A stretch of DNA of 64,000 nt from Benzoatithermus flavus (GTDB lineage Bacteria; Pseudomonadota; Alphaproteobacteria; Geminicoccales; Geminicoccaceae). The stretch is from the NCBI RefSeq assembly GCF_037908215.1, contig NZ_JBBLZC010000013.1, positions 1 through 64,000 on the forward strand. The letters are read 5' to 3'. Below, piece by piece: positions 32,240-41,422 of the stretch. A program made the translations under genes and the position numbers. The notes beneath the pieces are model-generated. The model saw nothing but the letters and a program-made list of their open reading frames with translations, was not told where the DNA came from and did no database searches. Each line of letters starts with the position of its first letter. The stretch's first letter is position 1.

Positions 32240-33226
32240 TCACACCATGCTCGGCAGCACGCGATCCGGCGGACGGTGACCGTCGGCGAAGGTCTTGATG
32301 TTGATGATGACCTTCTCGCCCATGTCGATGCGGCCCTCGATCGTGGCCGAGCCCATGTGGGGCAGGAGCACGACGTTCTCGAGCTGGCGCAGCTTCGGGT
32401 TGATGGCAGGCTCGTGCTCGAACACGTCGAGGCCGGCGCCGGCGATCCGCTTCTCGCGCAGGAGACGGGTGAGCGCCGCCTCGTCGATCACCTCGCCGCG
32501 GCTCGTGTTGACGATGATGGCGTGCGGCTGGAGAAGGGCGAGCCGCCGGGCGGAGAGGAGATGGAAGGTCCCCGGCGTGTGCGGGCAATTGATGCTGACG
32601 ATGTCGACCCGGGCGAGCATCTGGTCGAGGCTCTCCCAGTAGGTGGCCTCGAGCTCGGCCTCCAGGCTCTCGTGGACGCGGCGGCGGTTGTGGTAGTGGA
32701 CGGAGAGGCCGAAGCCCTTGGCACGACGGGCGACGGCGCTGCCGATCCGTCCCATGCCGACGATGCCGAGCCGCTTGCCCCAGATGCGGTGGCCCAGCAT
32801 CGAGGTCGGGCTCCAACCGGACCACTCGCCTGAGCGGGCGAGGCGCTCGCCCTCGGCGAGGCGGCGCGCGACCGCGAGGATGAGCGCCATGGTCATGTCG
32901 GCCGTGTCCTCGGTGAGCACGCCGGGCGTGTTGGTGACGGTGATGCCGCGCTTGTAGGCCGCCTCGACGTCGATGTTGTCGACACCGGTACCGTAGTTGG
33001 CGATCAGGCGCAGGCGCTCGCCGGCGTGGGCCAGGACCGAGCTGTCGATCCGGTCGGTGACGGTGGGCACCAGCACGTCGCAGCTCTTCACCGCCTCGAT
33101 CAGCTCGGCCTTGGAGAGCGGCTGGTCGGTCGTGTTGAGGCGGGTCTGGAACAGCTCCATCATCCGGGTCTCGATCACGTCCGGCAGCTTGCGGGTGACG
33201 ATGACGACCGGTCGGTTGCGCGGCAT
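32240..33226 (-). CDS. D-isomer 2-hydroxyacid dehydrogenase (glyoxylate reductase-like)
   Basis: NAD(P)-dependent dehydrogenase of 328 residues. The nucleotide-binding motif is GIVGMGRIGSAVARRAKGFG, the catalytic Arg lies in VNTSRGEVIDEAAL, the Glu in GAGLDVFEHEP and the His in LPHMGSATIEGR. The closest known roles are reduction of glyoxylate or hydroxypyruvate; the alternative is a phosphoglycerate dehydrogenase without an ACT domain. It is a single gene; 100 bp upstream starts the SH3 protein in the opposite direction. Confidence 0.92.
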   Translation of the reverse strand: MPRNRPVVIVTRKLPDVIETRMMELFQTRLNTTDQPLSKAELIEAVKSCDVLVPTVTDRIDSSVLAHAGERLRLIANYGTGVDNIDVEAAYKRGITVTNTPGVLTEDTADMTMALILAVARRLAEGERLARSGEWSGWSPTSMLGHRIWGKRLGIVGMGRIGSAVARRAKGFGLSVHYHNRRRVHESLEAELEATYWESLDQMLARVDIVSINCPHTPGTFHLLSARRLALLQPHAIIVNTSRGEVIDEAALTRLLREKRIAGAGLDVFEHEPAINPKLRQLENVVLLPHMGSATIEGRIDMGEKVIINIKTFADGHRPPDRVLPSMV

Positions 33227-33340
33227 CGGGAACCTCCAGTGGAGCGCGGCGGCTTGGAGCTAGGCAGTAGCAGAAACGGCAGCGTCGCTCAAACGCGGTG
33301 CTGCGGTGCAGAGGGCTTCAATCCCCCGCCCGCGGGCGGT

Positions 33341-33910
33341 ATGACGAGCGCATCGTTTCCGGCTGGCAAGGGATCACGGTCCGTGACCGCCTTCTCCTCC
33401 CGCATCCGACGCCTCGCCCTCGCCTTTGCCGTGCTCGGCGCCGGCATGGGCGGAGCCGCGGCCGAGAACGCGGCACCCCCCGGCTCGCGCGGAATCGGCC
33501 CGAGCGGGCTGCCGCTGCCGCGCTTCGCATCGCTCGCCTCCTCCGAGGTCAACGTGCGCACCGGCCCCAGCACCGACCATCCGATCCGCTGGGTCTACAC
33601 GCGCGTCAACCTGCCCGTGAGAATCGTCGAGGAGTTCGACGTCTGGCGGCGGATCGAAGACCCGGACGGCGAGACCGGCTGGGCGCATGCGAGCCTGCTG
33701 CAGCTCCGCCGCACCGTGCTCGTGCGTGGGAAGGAGATCCAGGAGCTCCGCCGCTCACCCGACACGAACGCGCGCGTGGTGGCGCGGGTCGAGCCCGGCG
33801 TGATCGGCTCCCTGGTCGAGTGCAGCGACGGCTGGTGCCGGATCGAGGCCGGCGGCGAGCGCGGCTGGCTGCCAAAGACGGTCTTGTGGGGAGTGGGACC
33901 CGAAGACTAG
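33341..33910 (+). CDS. SH3-domain exported protein
   Basis: The product of 189 residues has a signal-like segment (RRLALAFAVLGAGMGGAAA) and two bacterial SH3 repeats: SEVNVRTGPSTDHPIRWVY with WRRIEDPDGETGWAHASLL, and LRRSPDTNARVVARVEPGVI with WCRIEAGGERGWLPK. Such proteins bind cell-wall peptides or act as targeting modules in the envelope. The ATG at 33341 is the best start; a GTG slightly later would give a shorter signal. The 205 bp after it hold no gene. Confidence 0.85.
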   Translation: MTSASFPAGKGSRSVTAFSSRIRRLALAFAVLGAGMGGAAAENAAPPGSRGIGPSGLPLPRFASLASSEVNVRTGPSTDHPIRWVYTRVNLPVRIVEEFDVWRRIEDPDGETGWAHASLLQLRRTVLVRGKEIQELRRSPDTNARVVARVEPGVIGSLVECSDGWCRIEAGGERGWLPKTVLWGVGPED

Positions 33911-34115
33911 GGCGTGCGGGTGGGCCAAAAGGCGATCCGCGCCCGCCACGCGCCGACCTTCAAACGGCTCGGCCCGCCTCGCTGCGGGAGGTCATAGCCA
34001 GAGCGAGGCCGCCCGGCTCCGGGAGCGTTTGCCGGCGGGCGCGCGGGTGACCTTGCTCGCCGTGGACGGGGCCGTGACCGGCAGCGGGGCGGGGCCGCTC
34101 CACGGTGTTCCTCCG

Positions 34116-35393
34116 CTAGCGGCCCCGCCCCGGCCCGCCCGCTTCGGTGCCGCGGGGCAGGCCGCGCAGCGGCGCGTTCCAGCGCCAGAAGAACTGCAGG
34201 AGTTCGACCACGCCGCGGCTTATGGCGAACACGCCGTAGGCGAGGCCCAGGAGGATCATGAAAGCGAGCTGCCAATAGCGCGCGAAATCGAAGCCGCTGG
34301 CGAGCCCCCAATAGCCGAAGAACGCGGCGAGCCCGCCGAAGAGCAGGCCCGAGGCGACGTAGATCAGCCGCAAGCCGACCTCGCCGATCAGCCGGAACGG
34401 GGCCAGGGAGAAGATCGTCTCGGTGGCGCCGAGGCTGACCGGAGCGTCGGCGACCGCAGGCGCCGAGGCTGCGGCGGGACCCAGCTGCATGCTTTCGAGC
34501 TCGAGCGTGGCCGCGATCGTCGCCGGCAGCTCGATCAGGCCCATGAGCCACTGCCGGTAGCCGTCGAGCCAGGAGCCGATCGGCAGCAGGAGCCGCCAGG
34601 CGGGGCAGCGCCAGCGCATGCCGGGCAGCGCCAGCAGCAGCCGGTCGCCGGTGAAGGCGCACATGAAGCCTCTGGCATGGGCATGCTCGTCCAGCGCTTT
34701 CAGCCGCTCCAGCATGGTGGTGGTGAGGATGGTCCGGGCCAGCACCTGATCGGTGCCGTAGGCTTCGAACACGCCCTCGAAGGTCGGGTCCTCCAGCGTC
34801 ACCGGCTCGATGGGGCTGCCGGTCCGGGCGATCAGGTTGCCGAGAAGGCCGCGATCGCGCCGGACGAGGGTGAGCCCCGGCCGGCTCCGGGCCAGGCGGA
34901 AGCTGCCGAGAACGCCGCCGAACACCCGATAGCCGTTCTCGTCCTGGAGCAGGTTCGCCTCGAGCAGCGCGAAGGGCACGGTCCCCGACCGGCCGGCCAG
35001 CAGGTGGATGACGCGGGCACCCTCGAACGGCTCGACCAGTCCGCTGGTCCGGAACGGGCCGAGGCTGCAGCCGCTCTCGGCGAGCGCTCCGCGCACGTGG
35101 GCTCCGTCCTCGCCCCAGACGTAGCGGATCCCGGCCCGGTCCGCGACCAGCGCCTCCAGCACGAGCCGCGCCATGGCGCTCTGCCAGGCCAGAACGATCC
35201 AGGGGGCGGCGACGAGGCCGATGATGCCGAGCCAGAAGCAGGCCCCGCCCACCGCCTCCCAGTCCGGTCCCATGCTGCCGATCGCAGCACCGACCGGCCA
35301 GCTCAGGGTTCCGGCCGCCAGCGCCGCGAGCGCCCAGCCGAGCGTGATGCGCCGGCGCCGCTCGAGCCGCGCCTCGAGCTCCTGCCCGGTCAC
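34116..35393 (-). CDS. DUF3137 family membrane protein
   Basis: A 425-residue protein with two N-terminal helices (residues 18-62), a large soluble domain (FGGVLGSFRLARSRPGLTLVRR, YGTDQVLARTILTTTMLERL) and two C-terminal helices. This matches DUF3137 proteins, which regularly follow lemA. Its start overlaps the lemA stop by 4 bp (ATGA), so the two are translationally coupled. The function of the pair is not known. Confidence 0.88.
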   Translation of the reverse strand: MTGQELEARLERRRRITLGWALAALAAGTLSWPVGAAIGSMGPDWEAVGGACFWLGIIGLVAAPWIVLAWQSAMARLVLEALVADRAGIRYVWGEDGAHVRGALAESGCSLGPFRTSGLVEPFEGARVIHLLAGRSGTVPFALLEANLLQDENGYRVFGGVLGSFRLARSRPGLTLVRRDRGLLGNLIARTGSPIEPVTLEDPTFEGVFEAYGTDQVLARTILTTTMLERLKALDEHAHARGFMCAFTGDRLLLALPGMRWRCPAWRLLLPIGSWLDGYRQWLMGLIELPATIAATLELESMQLGPAAASAPAVADAPVSLGATETIFSLAPFRLIGEVGLRLIYVASGLLFGGLAAFFGYWGLASGFDFARYWQLAFMILLGLAYGVFAISRGVVELLQFFWRWNAPLRGLPRGTEAGGPGRGR

Positions 35394-35983
35394 GGCTCAG
35401 GCTCCGGACGGGCCGCGCCCAGGATCTCCTCGACACTGGGCGCCTTGCGCGCCGCCGTGTCGGCCTCGAAGAACGGCATGGCTTCCACGCCCGCGAGCGC
35501 GGCGAGGAGGCTGCCCGGAAAGATCTGGATCAGGCTGTTGAGCCGGTTGACGGCGGCGTTGTAGAAGCGGCGCGCCGCCGTGATCTGCGCTTCCACCTCG
35601 GTCCAGGTGCGCTGCGCCTCGATCACCGTCGCGTCCGCCTTGAGCTCGGGATAGGCCTCCATCGCCACGAGGAGCCGGGCGGTCTTGCGCGCGAGCTCGC
35701 CTTCGGCCCGGAAGCGCTCGCCCATGGCGGCGGCGCTGTCCTCCAGCGGCCGTTCGAGCCGGGACCGGAGCCGGGTCACCTCCTCGATCAGACCGCGCTC
35801 GTGCGCCATGTACCGTGCCGCGAGCTGCACGATGTTGGGGATCAGGTCGTGGCGCTGGGTCAGATGCACGTCGATCGAGCTCAGCGCTTCGCGCACCTTG
35901 TTGCGCCGCGCCACGATCGCGGCGTACCAGAGATAGAGCGCTGCCAGCACCGCGACCACGATCGCGATCGAGCCCCAGGACAT
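35390..35983 (-). CDS. lemA: LemA family protein
   Basis: A 197-residue inner-membrane protein with one N-terminal helix (SIAIVVAVLAALYLWYAAIV) and a long helical bundle. Family marks are YNKVREAL-type VARRNKVREALSSIDVHLTQRHDLIPNIV, the EAYPELKAD motif and YNAAVNRLNSLIQIFPGSLLA. It is co-translated with the DUF3137 gene. LemA proteins are linked to envelope homeostasis; the exact role is unclear. Confidence 0.93.
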   Translation of the reverse strand: MSWGSIAIVVAVLAALYLWYAAIVARRNKVREALSSIDVHLTQRHDLIPNIVQLAARYMAHERGLIEEVTRLRSRLERPLEDSAAAMGERFRAEGELARKTARLLVAMEAYPELKADATVIEAQRTWTEVEAQITAARRFYNAAVNRLNSLIQIFPGSLLAALAGVEAMPFFEADTAARKAPSVEEILGAARPEPEP

Positions 35984-36057
35984 CGTGCCGACCTCCCTGC
36001 CTCGGCTGAGTTCCACTGCGCCGGATCGTGCCATGACCGGGCCGGGAAGGCTGTGCG

Positions 36058-36570
36058 TTAGCGCACGCGCGCAGGCTCCCGCGGCTCGTCCACGAGCAGC
36101 CGCAGCCGGGCCACGATGGCCTCCCGATCCGGCTGGGGGAGAAGATCGGCCAGGGTCGTGCGGTCGAGCACGGCGAAGAAGGCCGCGAGCGCCTCCTCGA
36201 GGACGGTCTGGAGCCGGCAGCAGCCGCCGATGGCGCAGCCCACGGGCTGCGCCGCGCCGGCCTCGCCGCCGTGCGGCGACCGACCGGCCGGCGGGAAGCA
36301 GTCGACCAGCGCCAGGTCCTCCTCGGTGCGCCGGACCACGTCGCCGATCCGGATCGCCTCGGGCGGCCGCGCCAGCCGCAGGCCACCGCCGCGGCCGCGC
36401 AGCGTCTCGACGAACCCGGCCCGGCCCAGCCCGTGCACCACCTTCACGAGATGGTTCTCCGAGATCCCGTAGGCTTCCGCGATCTCTCGGATCGAGGCGA
36501 GCCGGTTCGGGCACAGGCCCAGGAAGATCAGGACGCGCAGCGCGAAGTCGGTATGGCGGGTCAGGCGCAT
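36058..36570 (-). CDS. nsrR: Rrf2 family NsrR-like nitric-oxide-responsive regulator
   Basis: The 170-residue winged-helix regulator has the Rrf2 N-terminus (MRLTRHTDFALRVLIFLGL) and the helix EIAEAYGISENHLVKVVHGL of NsrR/IscR proteins. Iron-sulfur ligands are expected at C91, C112 and C117 or C118 (DCFPP ... VGCAIGGCCRLQ). In known NsrR the first two Cys are about 5 residues apart; here a Gly/His-rich insertion separates them by 21. NsrR represses NO-detoxification genes, so it could control nnrS. It lies 9 bp after the response regulator and is probably co-transcribed. Confidence 0.85.
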   Translation of the reverse strand: MRLTRHTDFALRVLIFLGLCPNRLASIREIAEAYGISENHLVKVVHGLGRAGFVETLRGRGGGLRLARPPEAIRIGDVVRRTEEDLALVDCFPPAGRSPHGGEAGAAQPVGCAIGGCCRLQTVLEEALAAFFAVLDRTTLADLLPQPDREAIVARLRLLVDEPREPARVR

Positions 36571-36579
36571 CGGGAAGGT

Positions 36580-37023
36580 TTATCTTTTTTGCATCTTTTC
36601 GTCGAGCGGTTCGCGTCTCTCCCCGGCCGAGGTCCGATCGGAAAGCCCGCGCCGCAGCAGACGGAGCAGCGCCACCTCGATCTCCTCGTACGTGTAGGGC
36701 TTGAGCAGGCAGGGAGCGCTGCGCAGCATCGTGTCGCTCAGGTCCTCGGCCGCATGTCCGGTCACCACGGCGAAGGGCACGCCCATCTCGCGCAGCCGCA
36801 TCGCCACCGGAGCGGCCGAGCCGTCGGCGAGTTCGGCATCGATCAGCGCCAGATCCGGCTGCTCCTGCCGGAGCAGGCTCAAGGCATCCGCCACCGACGA
36901 GGCAGGACCCAGCACCGTGCAGCCGAGCCTCTCCGAGAGATCGGCGAGATCGAAGGCAATCACCGATACGTCCTCGGCGACCAGAAGCCTCCGGCCCGCC
37001 AGCTCCGATCCTTGAGCGTTCAT
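36580..37023 (-). CDS. Stand-alone response regulator receiver protein
   Basis: A 147-residue CheY-like receiver without output domain, starting at ATG 37023. The phosphorylation site is D62 in LALIDAELADG, with the acid pair ED at 17-18, the conserved Thr in VVTGH and the Lys in LLKPYTYEEIEV. Receivers of this kind partner HWE/HisKA_2 kinases. It is the first gene of a two-gene operon with the NsrR-like regulator. The last 30 residues are a charged tail. Confidence 0.9.
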   Translation of the reverse strand: MNAQGSELAGRRLLVAEDVSVIAFDLADLSERLGCTVLGPASSVADALSLLRQEQPDLALIDAELADGSAAPVAMRLREMGVPFAVVTGHAAEDLSDTMLRSAPCLLKPYTYEEIEVALLRLLRRGLSDRTSAGERREPLDEKMQKR

Positions 37024-37135
37024 TTCTTCCCCGAAATTATTCCTTATGGGCGAAAACGATAGCCCTGAAAAGCCGAAGCAGCAATCCGCGATCTCGCATG
37101 AAATTATGACGTAAAGGTTAAGGCACTGAAAGATC

Positions 37136-37459
37136 ATGGCGGCAACTCCGCGTCCGGTACTGGCCGCCGCAGGTGCAGGTGCTACGATGACGCCGATCGT
37201 CACGGCCGCGGAGGTGACTCGGGTGGAAGGGATGGACGAAGCGCTGCGGCGCCGCATCGAGGAGCGGGCCTATACTCTCTGGGAGGCGGCCGGCCGGCCC
37301 GAAGGGCGTGAGCAGGAATATTGGCTGCTGGCCGAGCAGGAGATCCTGACCCAGTCGGTCGCGGGCGAGGAGGATCCCTATGTCGCCCTCGATCAGGAGG
37401 AACCCGGCTCCTTCGCGGCACCCGAGCCCGGCAAGCCGGCCGACCGCTCGACCGGCTGA
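37136..37459 (+). CDS. DUF2934 domain protein
   Basis: The 107-residue product contains the DUF2934 motif RRRIEERAYTLWEAAGRPEGREQEYWLLAEQEI, a short helical domain common in alphaproteobacterial genomes with unknown role. The tail is acidic and Pro-rich. Starts at 37136, 37187 and 37232 are all in frame; the motif begins at about residue 38 from the first. It is divergent from the response regulator. Confidence 0.75.
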   Translation: MAATPRPVLAAAGAGATMTPIVTAAEVTRVEGMDEALRRRIEERAYTLWEAAGRPEGREQEYWLLAEQEILTQSVAGEEDPYVALDQEEPGSFAAPEPGKPADRSTG

Positions 37460-37961
37460 CCTCCGGGTCGAACGCTCCAGCACGAAAGTGCTGGTCTTTG
37501 TCCTGCAAGGCTTTCTGGAAATCGTTCGTGCGCGTGCCGTTGCATCGCGCGTGAGTTCCCGCCCGAGAGGCGGTATCGGGTGATATAGGAATATCATCAT
37601 TAAATGGGTCCGAGTTCAAGGCGATCGGCCGGGATGTCCGCTCACGACCGGGTGTCGGCCTCGCCCGGCACGGGTGCGGGCTCGCCCAGGGCCTCGCGCG
37701 GCCGCAGCTTCTTCGCCGCCACGCAAGCGACGACGAGAAGCGGCGTGCCGGGGATCGGGCCCAAGGGGCCGAGCAACGCCCGAGACGGGCGATCCCGAGC
37801 CGTTGCTGCAGCTCCTGCCGGGCCTTCGGGAGACGGACGCGGCCATCCTCGGACGCGACCATGTCATGTGGACGAAGGCTGCGATGGTTTCGAGGGGCAG
37901 AAGCGGGCGGCTGCCGAGGCCGAGCACGGCAGCCTTCGCTACCGTGCTCCTGCGGCCGATG
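37460..37961. other. Non-coding gap
   Basis: About 500 bp without a gene I can support. A minus-strand frame ends in a membrane-like segment (GPIPGTPLLVVACVAAKKLRPR), but it has no start and no family match, so it is not called. Confidence 0.4.
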
Positions 37962-39200
37962 TCACCGGTTGGAGAAGGTGACGAGCTGGACTGGCCCCGG
38001 CTCGCCCCAGCGGCCGTTGGTCACGAGGAAAGCCGTCCGTCCGGTTCCGTTCCAGTTCGAGACCGCGGTCGCGACATCGCCTTCGCCCACCCGCGCCTGC
38101 GGGATCGGCGTGGTGCGGAAGCTCTTGCCGCCGCCATTGCCGAGCAGCATGACGTCGCCGTAGCGCTCGTTCTGGCCCTGGACGAGGTAGATGTCGAGCA
38201 CCCCGTCGAGATCGACGTCCCCCACCGCCACGTCACGCCCCTGCTGCAGCGGCCAGGTGAAGCTCGCCTTGGGGAACGCGCCGTTCGCATTGAGCCGGAT
38301 CGTGAACAATGTCTGCGCGACCTGCAGCAGGTCCAGCCTGCCGTCTCCGTCCACGTCCGCGAGCTCGAGCTGGATCGCGCTCGTCTTGCGGTAGGGTGTC
38401 GAGGCGCTGGTGTCCTGGAACCTGCCGCGGACGTTCTTGAGCGTGACGACGCCGCTCTTGGAGCAGAACAGGAGATCGGTCCAGCCGTCGCCGTCGATGT
38501 CGCCGGGCTCGACGCACACCGAGCCGAGCTCGCGCGTGACCGCCGGGTCCACCACCTCCTGGAACCGGCCGCCCAGATTGCGGTAGAGCCGGTTGGGGGT
38601 GGGAAAGATCGAGGGCACCTCGTTCGCCACCACGATATCGGGCAGGCCGTCGCGGTCGAAGTCGAGCACGGCGGCCTCGCGGCCGCGGCCGTGCGGGTCC
38701 GCCGCGCCCCAGGCATCGGGGACCTTGACGAAGCGGTGGTCCGGCGTCTGCAGATAGAGCTCGTTCGGGTAGTTGGTCTTGCACGTGCCCTGGCAGGCAC
38801 CGACGACGCAGTAGAGGTCGATCAGCCCGTCCGGCAGCTTGGAGCTGCCGGTGCTGCCGAAGTCGGCGGCGACGCAGCCGTGGCGGTCCTGCCTCGGGAA
38901 CGTGCCCGCCAGCACCTGGACGAAGCTGCCGTCGCCACGGTTCTGGAACAGCGGCCACTCCTTCATGCCGTGCGCGGAGAGCAGGATGTCGAGATCGCCG
39001 TCCTGGTCGTAGTCGAAGACGACGCTCTCGCCTTCGGTCTGCCCGTCCGGCTGGCCGAAATAGCTCAGCCCGGCGCTGGCGGCGATGTCGCGCGCGACGA
39101 GCAGCTGCGCCTGAGCCGAGGTGGCGAGAGCAGCGACGAGCCATGCCATCGCTCCCAGAACGCGCAGTATTTCGGCGTATGGTAATCTTCTAGGAGACAT
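37962..39200 (-). CDS. FG-GAP/VCBS repeat protein, exported
   Basis: A 412-residue protein with a signal peptide (ILRVLGAMAWLVAALATSAQA). The mature protein is a seven-bladed beta-propeller of FG-GAP/VCBS type: repeats with calcium-binding DxDxDGxxD loops (DYDQDGDLDILL, DIDGDGWTDLLFC, DVDGDGRLDLLQV, DVDLDGVLDIYLV). The blade with CVVGACQGTCKTNYP has paired Cys. It is likely a secreted or surface protein in adhesion or ASPIC-like roles. The start at 39200 has GGAG upstream (TAGGAGACAT on the plus strand shows the ATG). Confidence 0.85.
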   Translation of the reverse strand: MSPRRLPYAEILRVLGAMAWLVAALATSAQAQLLVARDIAASAGLSYFGQPDGQTEGESVVFDYDQDGDLDILLSAHGMKEWPLFQNRGDGSFVQVLAGTFPRQDRHGCVAADFGSTGSSKLPDGLIDLYCVVGACQGTCKTNYPNELYLQTPDHRFVKVPDAWGAADPHGRGREAAVLDFDRDGLPDIVVANEVPSIFPTPNRLYRNLGGRFQEVVDPAVTRELGSVCVEPGDIDGDGWTDLLFCSKSGVVTLKNVRGRFQDTSASTPYRKTSAIQLELADVDGDGRLDLLQVAQTLFTIRLNANGAFPKASFTWPLQQGRDVAVGDVDLDGVLDIYLVQGQNERYGDVMLLGNGGGKSFRTTPIPQARVGEGDVATAVSNWNGTGRTAFLVTNGRWGEPGPVQLVTFSNR

Positions 39201-39363
39201 TGTTCGCTCGCAGCGGTGGTTATGATGATCAACGTTAACGGGACAGGGCTGCGTCCTGTCGTTTAATGATTGGACAAACATATGGTAGTATGAAGAAACT
39301 GCCGGATGGCAGGCTGGCCCTTGTCTCTTCTGCCCGACCGCAAGCGCCGCAGCACCGGTTCCG

Positions 39364-40362
39364 CTACAGCCAGCCGCGGCGTTTGAAGAGGAGGTAGGAG
39401 ACCAGCGCCGAGAGCGCCATGAGGCCCAGGGCCCAGGCATAGCCGTAATGCCAGCCGAGCTCGGGGATGTCGTGGAAGTTCATGCCGTAGACGCTCGCCA
39501 CCAGCACGGGCGGGGTGAGCAGCACGCTCACGATCGTGAGCATGTAGATCGCCTTGTTCTGCTGGATGTCGATCAGGCCTACCGTGGCGTCCAGGATGAA
39601 CTCCATGTTGCCGGCGAGAAACGCGTTGTACTCGGCGGCGGCGCGCAGGTCGGTCTCGACCGCCTTCAGGCGCTTGTGCAGCCCCACCTCCTGGGCGTGC
39701 TCCCCGGCGAACGCCGCGAGCCGCAGCAGGCTCTGCACGCACTCGCGCAGTTTGGCGGCACGCGCGTGTTCCATGCCGATATCCTCGATCGCTTCCTGCA
39801 GCCGGTCCGTATTCCGGCCGAGCGGCAGACGGCGAGTCCCCTGGCGCCGGGCGTTGGCGCCGCCCCGGTGGAACACGGCCCGGCCCAGCCGGTCGAGCCG
39901 GTGCCCGACCTCTTCGAGCTGGTCGGCGACCCGGTCGACGATCGCTTCCAGCAGGGCCGCGAGCAGGCCACTGGCATCGTCGGCCTCGATCTCGCCGCTG
40001 GCGTAGCGCTCGATGAACGGGTCGAGCGCTTCCGCCCGGCCGTAGCGCACGGTGACGAGGCGCTCGCCGGTGCGCACGAAGGTTATCGGGATCGTGTCAG
40101 CCGGGTCCGGGTGCGGCCCCACCGGCACCAGCGCGCTCATCAGGAGCGTGCCGTTGCGCGCGACCAGCCGGTCCGAGGCCTGGATGCCGCCCGCCTCCTC
40201 GCGCGTGGGCACGGCGATGCCGAGCGCTCGCTCGAGCGCGCTCTCCTCCTCCGGGGTCGGGGTGACGAGGTCGATCCAGGCCGCCTCGCGCGGCAGGCCC
40301 TGCGACAGATCGGCCGCGAGCGGGCGGAGGCCCCCGGCGCCGATGGCGTAGAGGCGCAGCAC
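39364..40362 (-). CDS. corA: CorA-type divalent cation transporter
   Basis: Mg/Co channel of the CorA/ZntB family, 332 residues. It has the long cytoplasmic helical domain, two C-terminal helices and the signature YGMNFHD between them (GMN motif), ending in the basic tail LLFKRRGWL. It lies 3 bp after the small lipoprotein gene and seems part of an operon with it and the nitroreductase gene. No Mg-sensing leader is seen. Confidence 0.94.
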   Translation of the reverse strand: MLRLYAIGAGGLRPLAADLSQGLPREAAWIDLVTPTPEEESALERALGIAVPTREEAGGIQASDRLVARNGTLLMSALVPVGPHPDPADTIPITFVRTGERLVTVRYGRAEALDPFIERYASGEIEADDASGLLAALLEAIVDRVADQLEEVGHRLDRLGRAVFHRGGANARRQGTRRLPLGRNTDRLQEAIEDIGMEHARAAKLRECVQSLLRLAAFAGEHAQEVGLHKRLKAVETDLRAAAEYNAFLAGNMEFILDATVGLIDIQQNKAIYMLTIVSVLLTPPVLVASVYGMNFHDIPELGWHYGYAWALGLMALSALVSYLLFKRRGWL

Positions 40363-40365
40363 GCC

Positions 40366-40641
40366 TCACCACCAGTAACGGCCGTAGTAGGGCGGCGGAA
40401 AGCGCACGTCCTGCTCGATCCAGCTCAGGCGCCGCTCGACCGCATCGAGCCGCTCGTTGGTCTGCTGCAGGAGGAGGCACAAGCGGAACTCGGGCGTGCT
40501 CTCGCCGATGCCGGCCTGCTGGCAGATCGCCGTGTGGCGAGCCAGGGCCTGCTCCGGCGTTTCCGGCTGCGGCAGGGCGGCGCAACCGGCGAGCGCCATC
40601 GCGACGATCAGGAGGAAGAGCGATGCGAGCAGGTAGCGCAT
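40366..40641 (-). CDS. Small lipoprotein
   Basis: The 91-residue product has a signal peptide with lipobox (LIVAMALAGC, Cys at 20), then a short helical region (PEQALARHTAICQQAGIGES, LLLQQTNERLDAVERRLSWIE) and a Tyr-rich end (RFPPPYYGRYWW). Two extra Cys may pair. It is not a family I recognise. The gene lies 4 bp downstream of the nitroreductase stop and 3 bp upstream of corA. Confidence 0.75.
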   Translation of the reverse strand: MRYLLASLFLLIVAMALAGCAALPQPETPEQALARHTAICQQAGIGESTPEFRLCLLLQQTNERLDAVERRLSWIEQDVRFPPPYYGRYWW

Positions 40642-40645
40642 GGCG

Positions 40646-41227
40646 TCAGCCCTCCATGGCGGGCGGCCACGCCTGCACGATGTCCTCGATGCCGCCCCTG
40701 GGTGCCGCTCGATGCTCCGCGGCGTAGCTGCCGAGATAGAGAAAGCCGATGATCCGGTCCGCAGGCCCGAGCCCGAGTCCCGCCTTCACGCCTTCGTCGT
40801 AAGCCTGTCTGCCGGTCGCCCATTTGGCGGCGAAGCCCAGCGCATGGGCAGCGAGCAGCATGTTCTGGGCCGCCGCCGCTGCCGCGGCGATCTGCTCGAT
40901 GGCCGGGATCTTCGGATGGTCCTGCTCGACCTTCGCGACCACGATCACGATCACGGGCGCCCGCAGAGGTGCCGTGCGCTGCTTCTCGATCTCCTGCGGC
41001 GAGACATCGAGAGCAGCCCGCCGCACGCAGGCCGCGAACAGCTCGCCGAGACGCGCGCGGCCCTCGTCCTGCACGACGAGGAAGCGGAACGGGCGCAGCA
41101 GGCCGTGGTCGGGGGCCGCGGCGCCGGCTGCGAGGATCCGCCGCAGCTCCACCGCATCGGGCCCGGGGGGGCCCATCTTCGCCGGCGGGACGGTGCGGCG
41201 GGTGAGGATGGCGTCGAGCGCGTCCAT
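40646..41227 (-). CDS. Nitroreductase family protein (YdjA-like)
   Basis: The 193-residue flavin enzyme has the nitroreductase FMN motifs: ILTRRTVPP at the N-terminus, PDHGLLRPFRFLVVQDEGR, and GFAAKWATGRQAYDEGVK and IIGFLYLGSYA at the end. The ATG at 41227 gives the usual short YdjA length. It may reduce nitro or quinone substrates. It leads a three-gene operon with the lipoprotein and corA. Confidence 0.9.
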   Translation of the reverse strand: MDALDAILTRRTVPPAKMGPPGPDAVELRRILAAGAAAPDHGLLRPFRFLVVQDEGRARLGELFAACVRRAALDVSPQEIEKQRTAPLRAPVIVIVVAKVEQDHPKIPAIEQIAAAAAAAQNMLLAAHALGFAAKWATGRQAYDEGVKAGLGLGPADRIIGFLYLGSYAAEHRAAPRGGIEDIVQAWPPAMEG

Positions 41228-41422
41228 GAGCCGATTCCAGGTGATGGCGAGCAGGACGAGGCTGGCCATTCCCGAGAGCGCGGTCAAGCCGCCCTGCCGC
41301 ATGAGCGTCCGGCGAGGCGCACGCGCTCCCGTGCGTCGCTTGCAGGCTTGATTCATCCGCGGCATAGAGGGATGGTGCGGCGCAGCAAAACGGTGCGCGG
41401 CAGGCGCTTGGAGAGCTTCCCT

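Noticed and set aside
36580..36600. AAGATGCA-like sequence just upstream of the NsrR-like gene, resembling half of an NsrR operator.
   Set aside because: It is a single half site and coincides with the last codons of the response regulator gene (EKMQKR-stop).
37616..37927. Minus-strand frame with a membrane-like end (GPIPGTPLLVVACV) that could be a PEP-CTERM-like protein.
   Set aside because: The membrane-like text is in a different frame from the longer open frame, and no start or VPEP-type motif is found.
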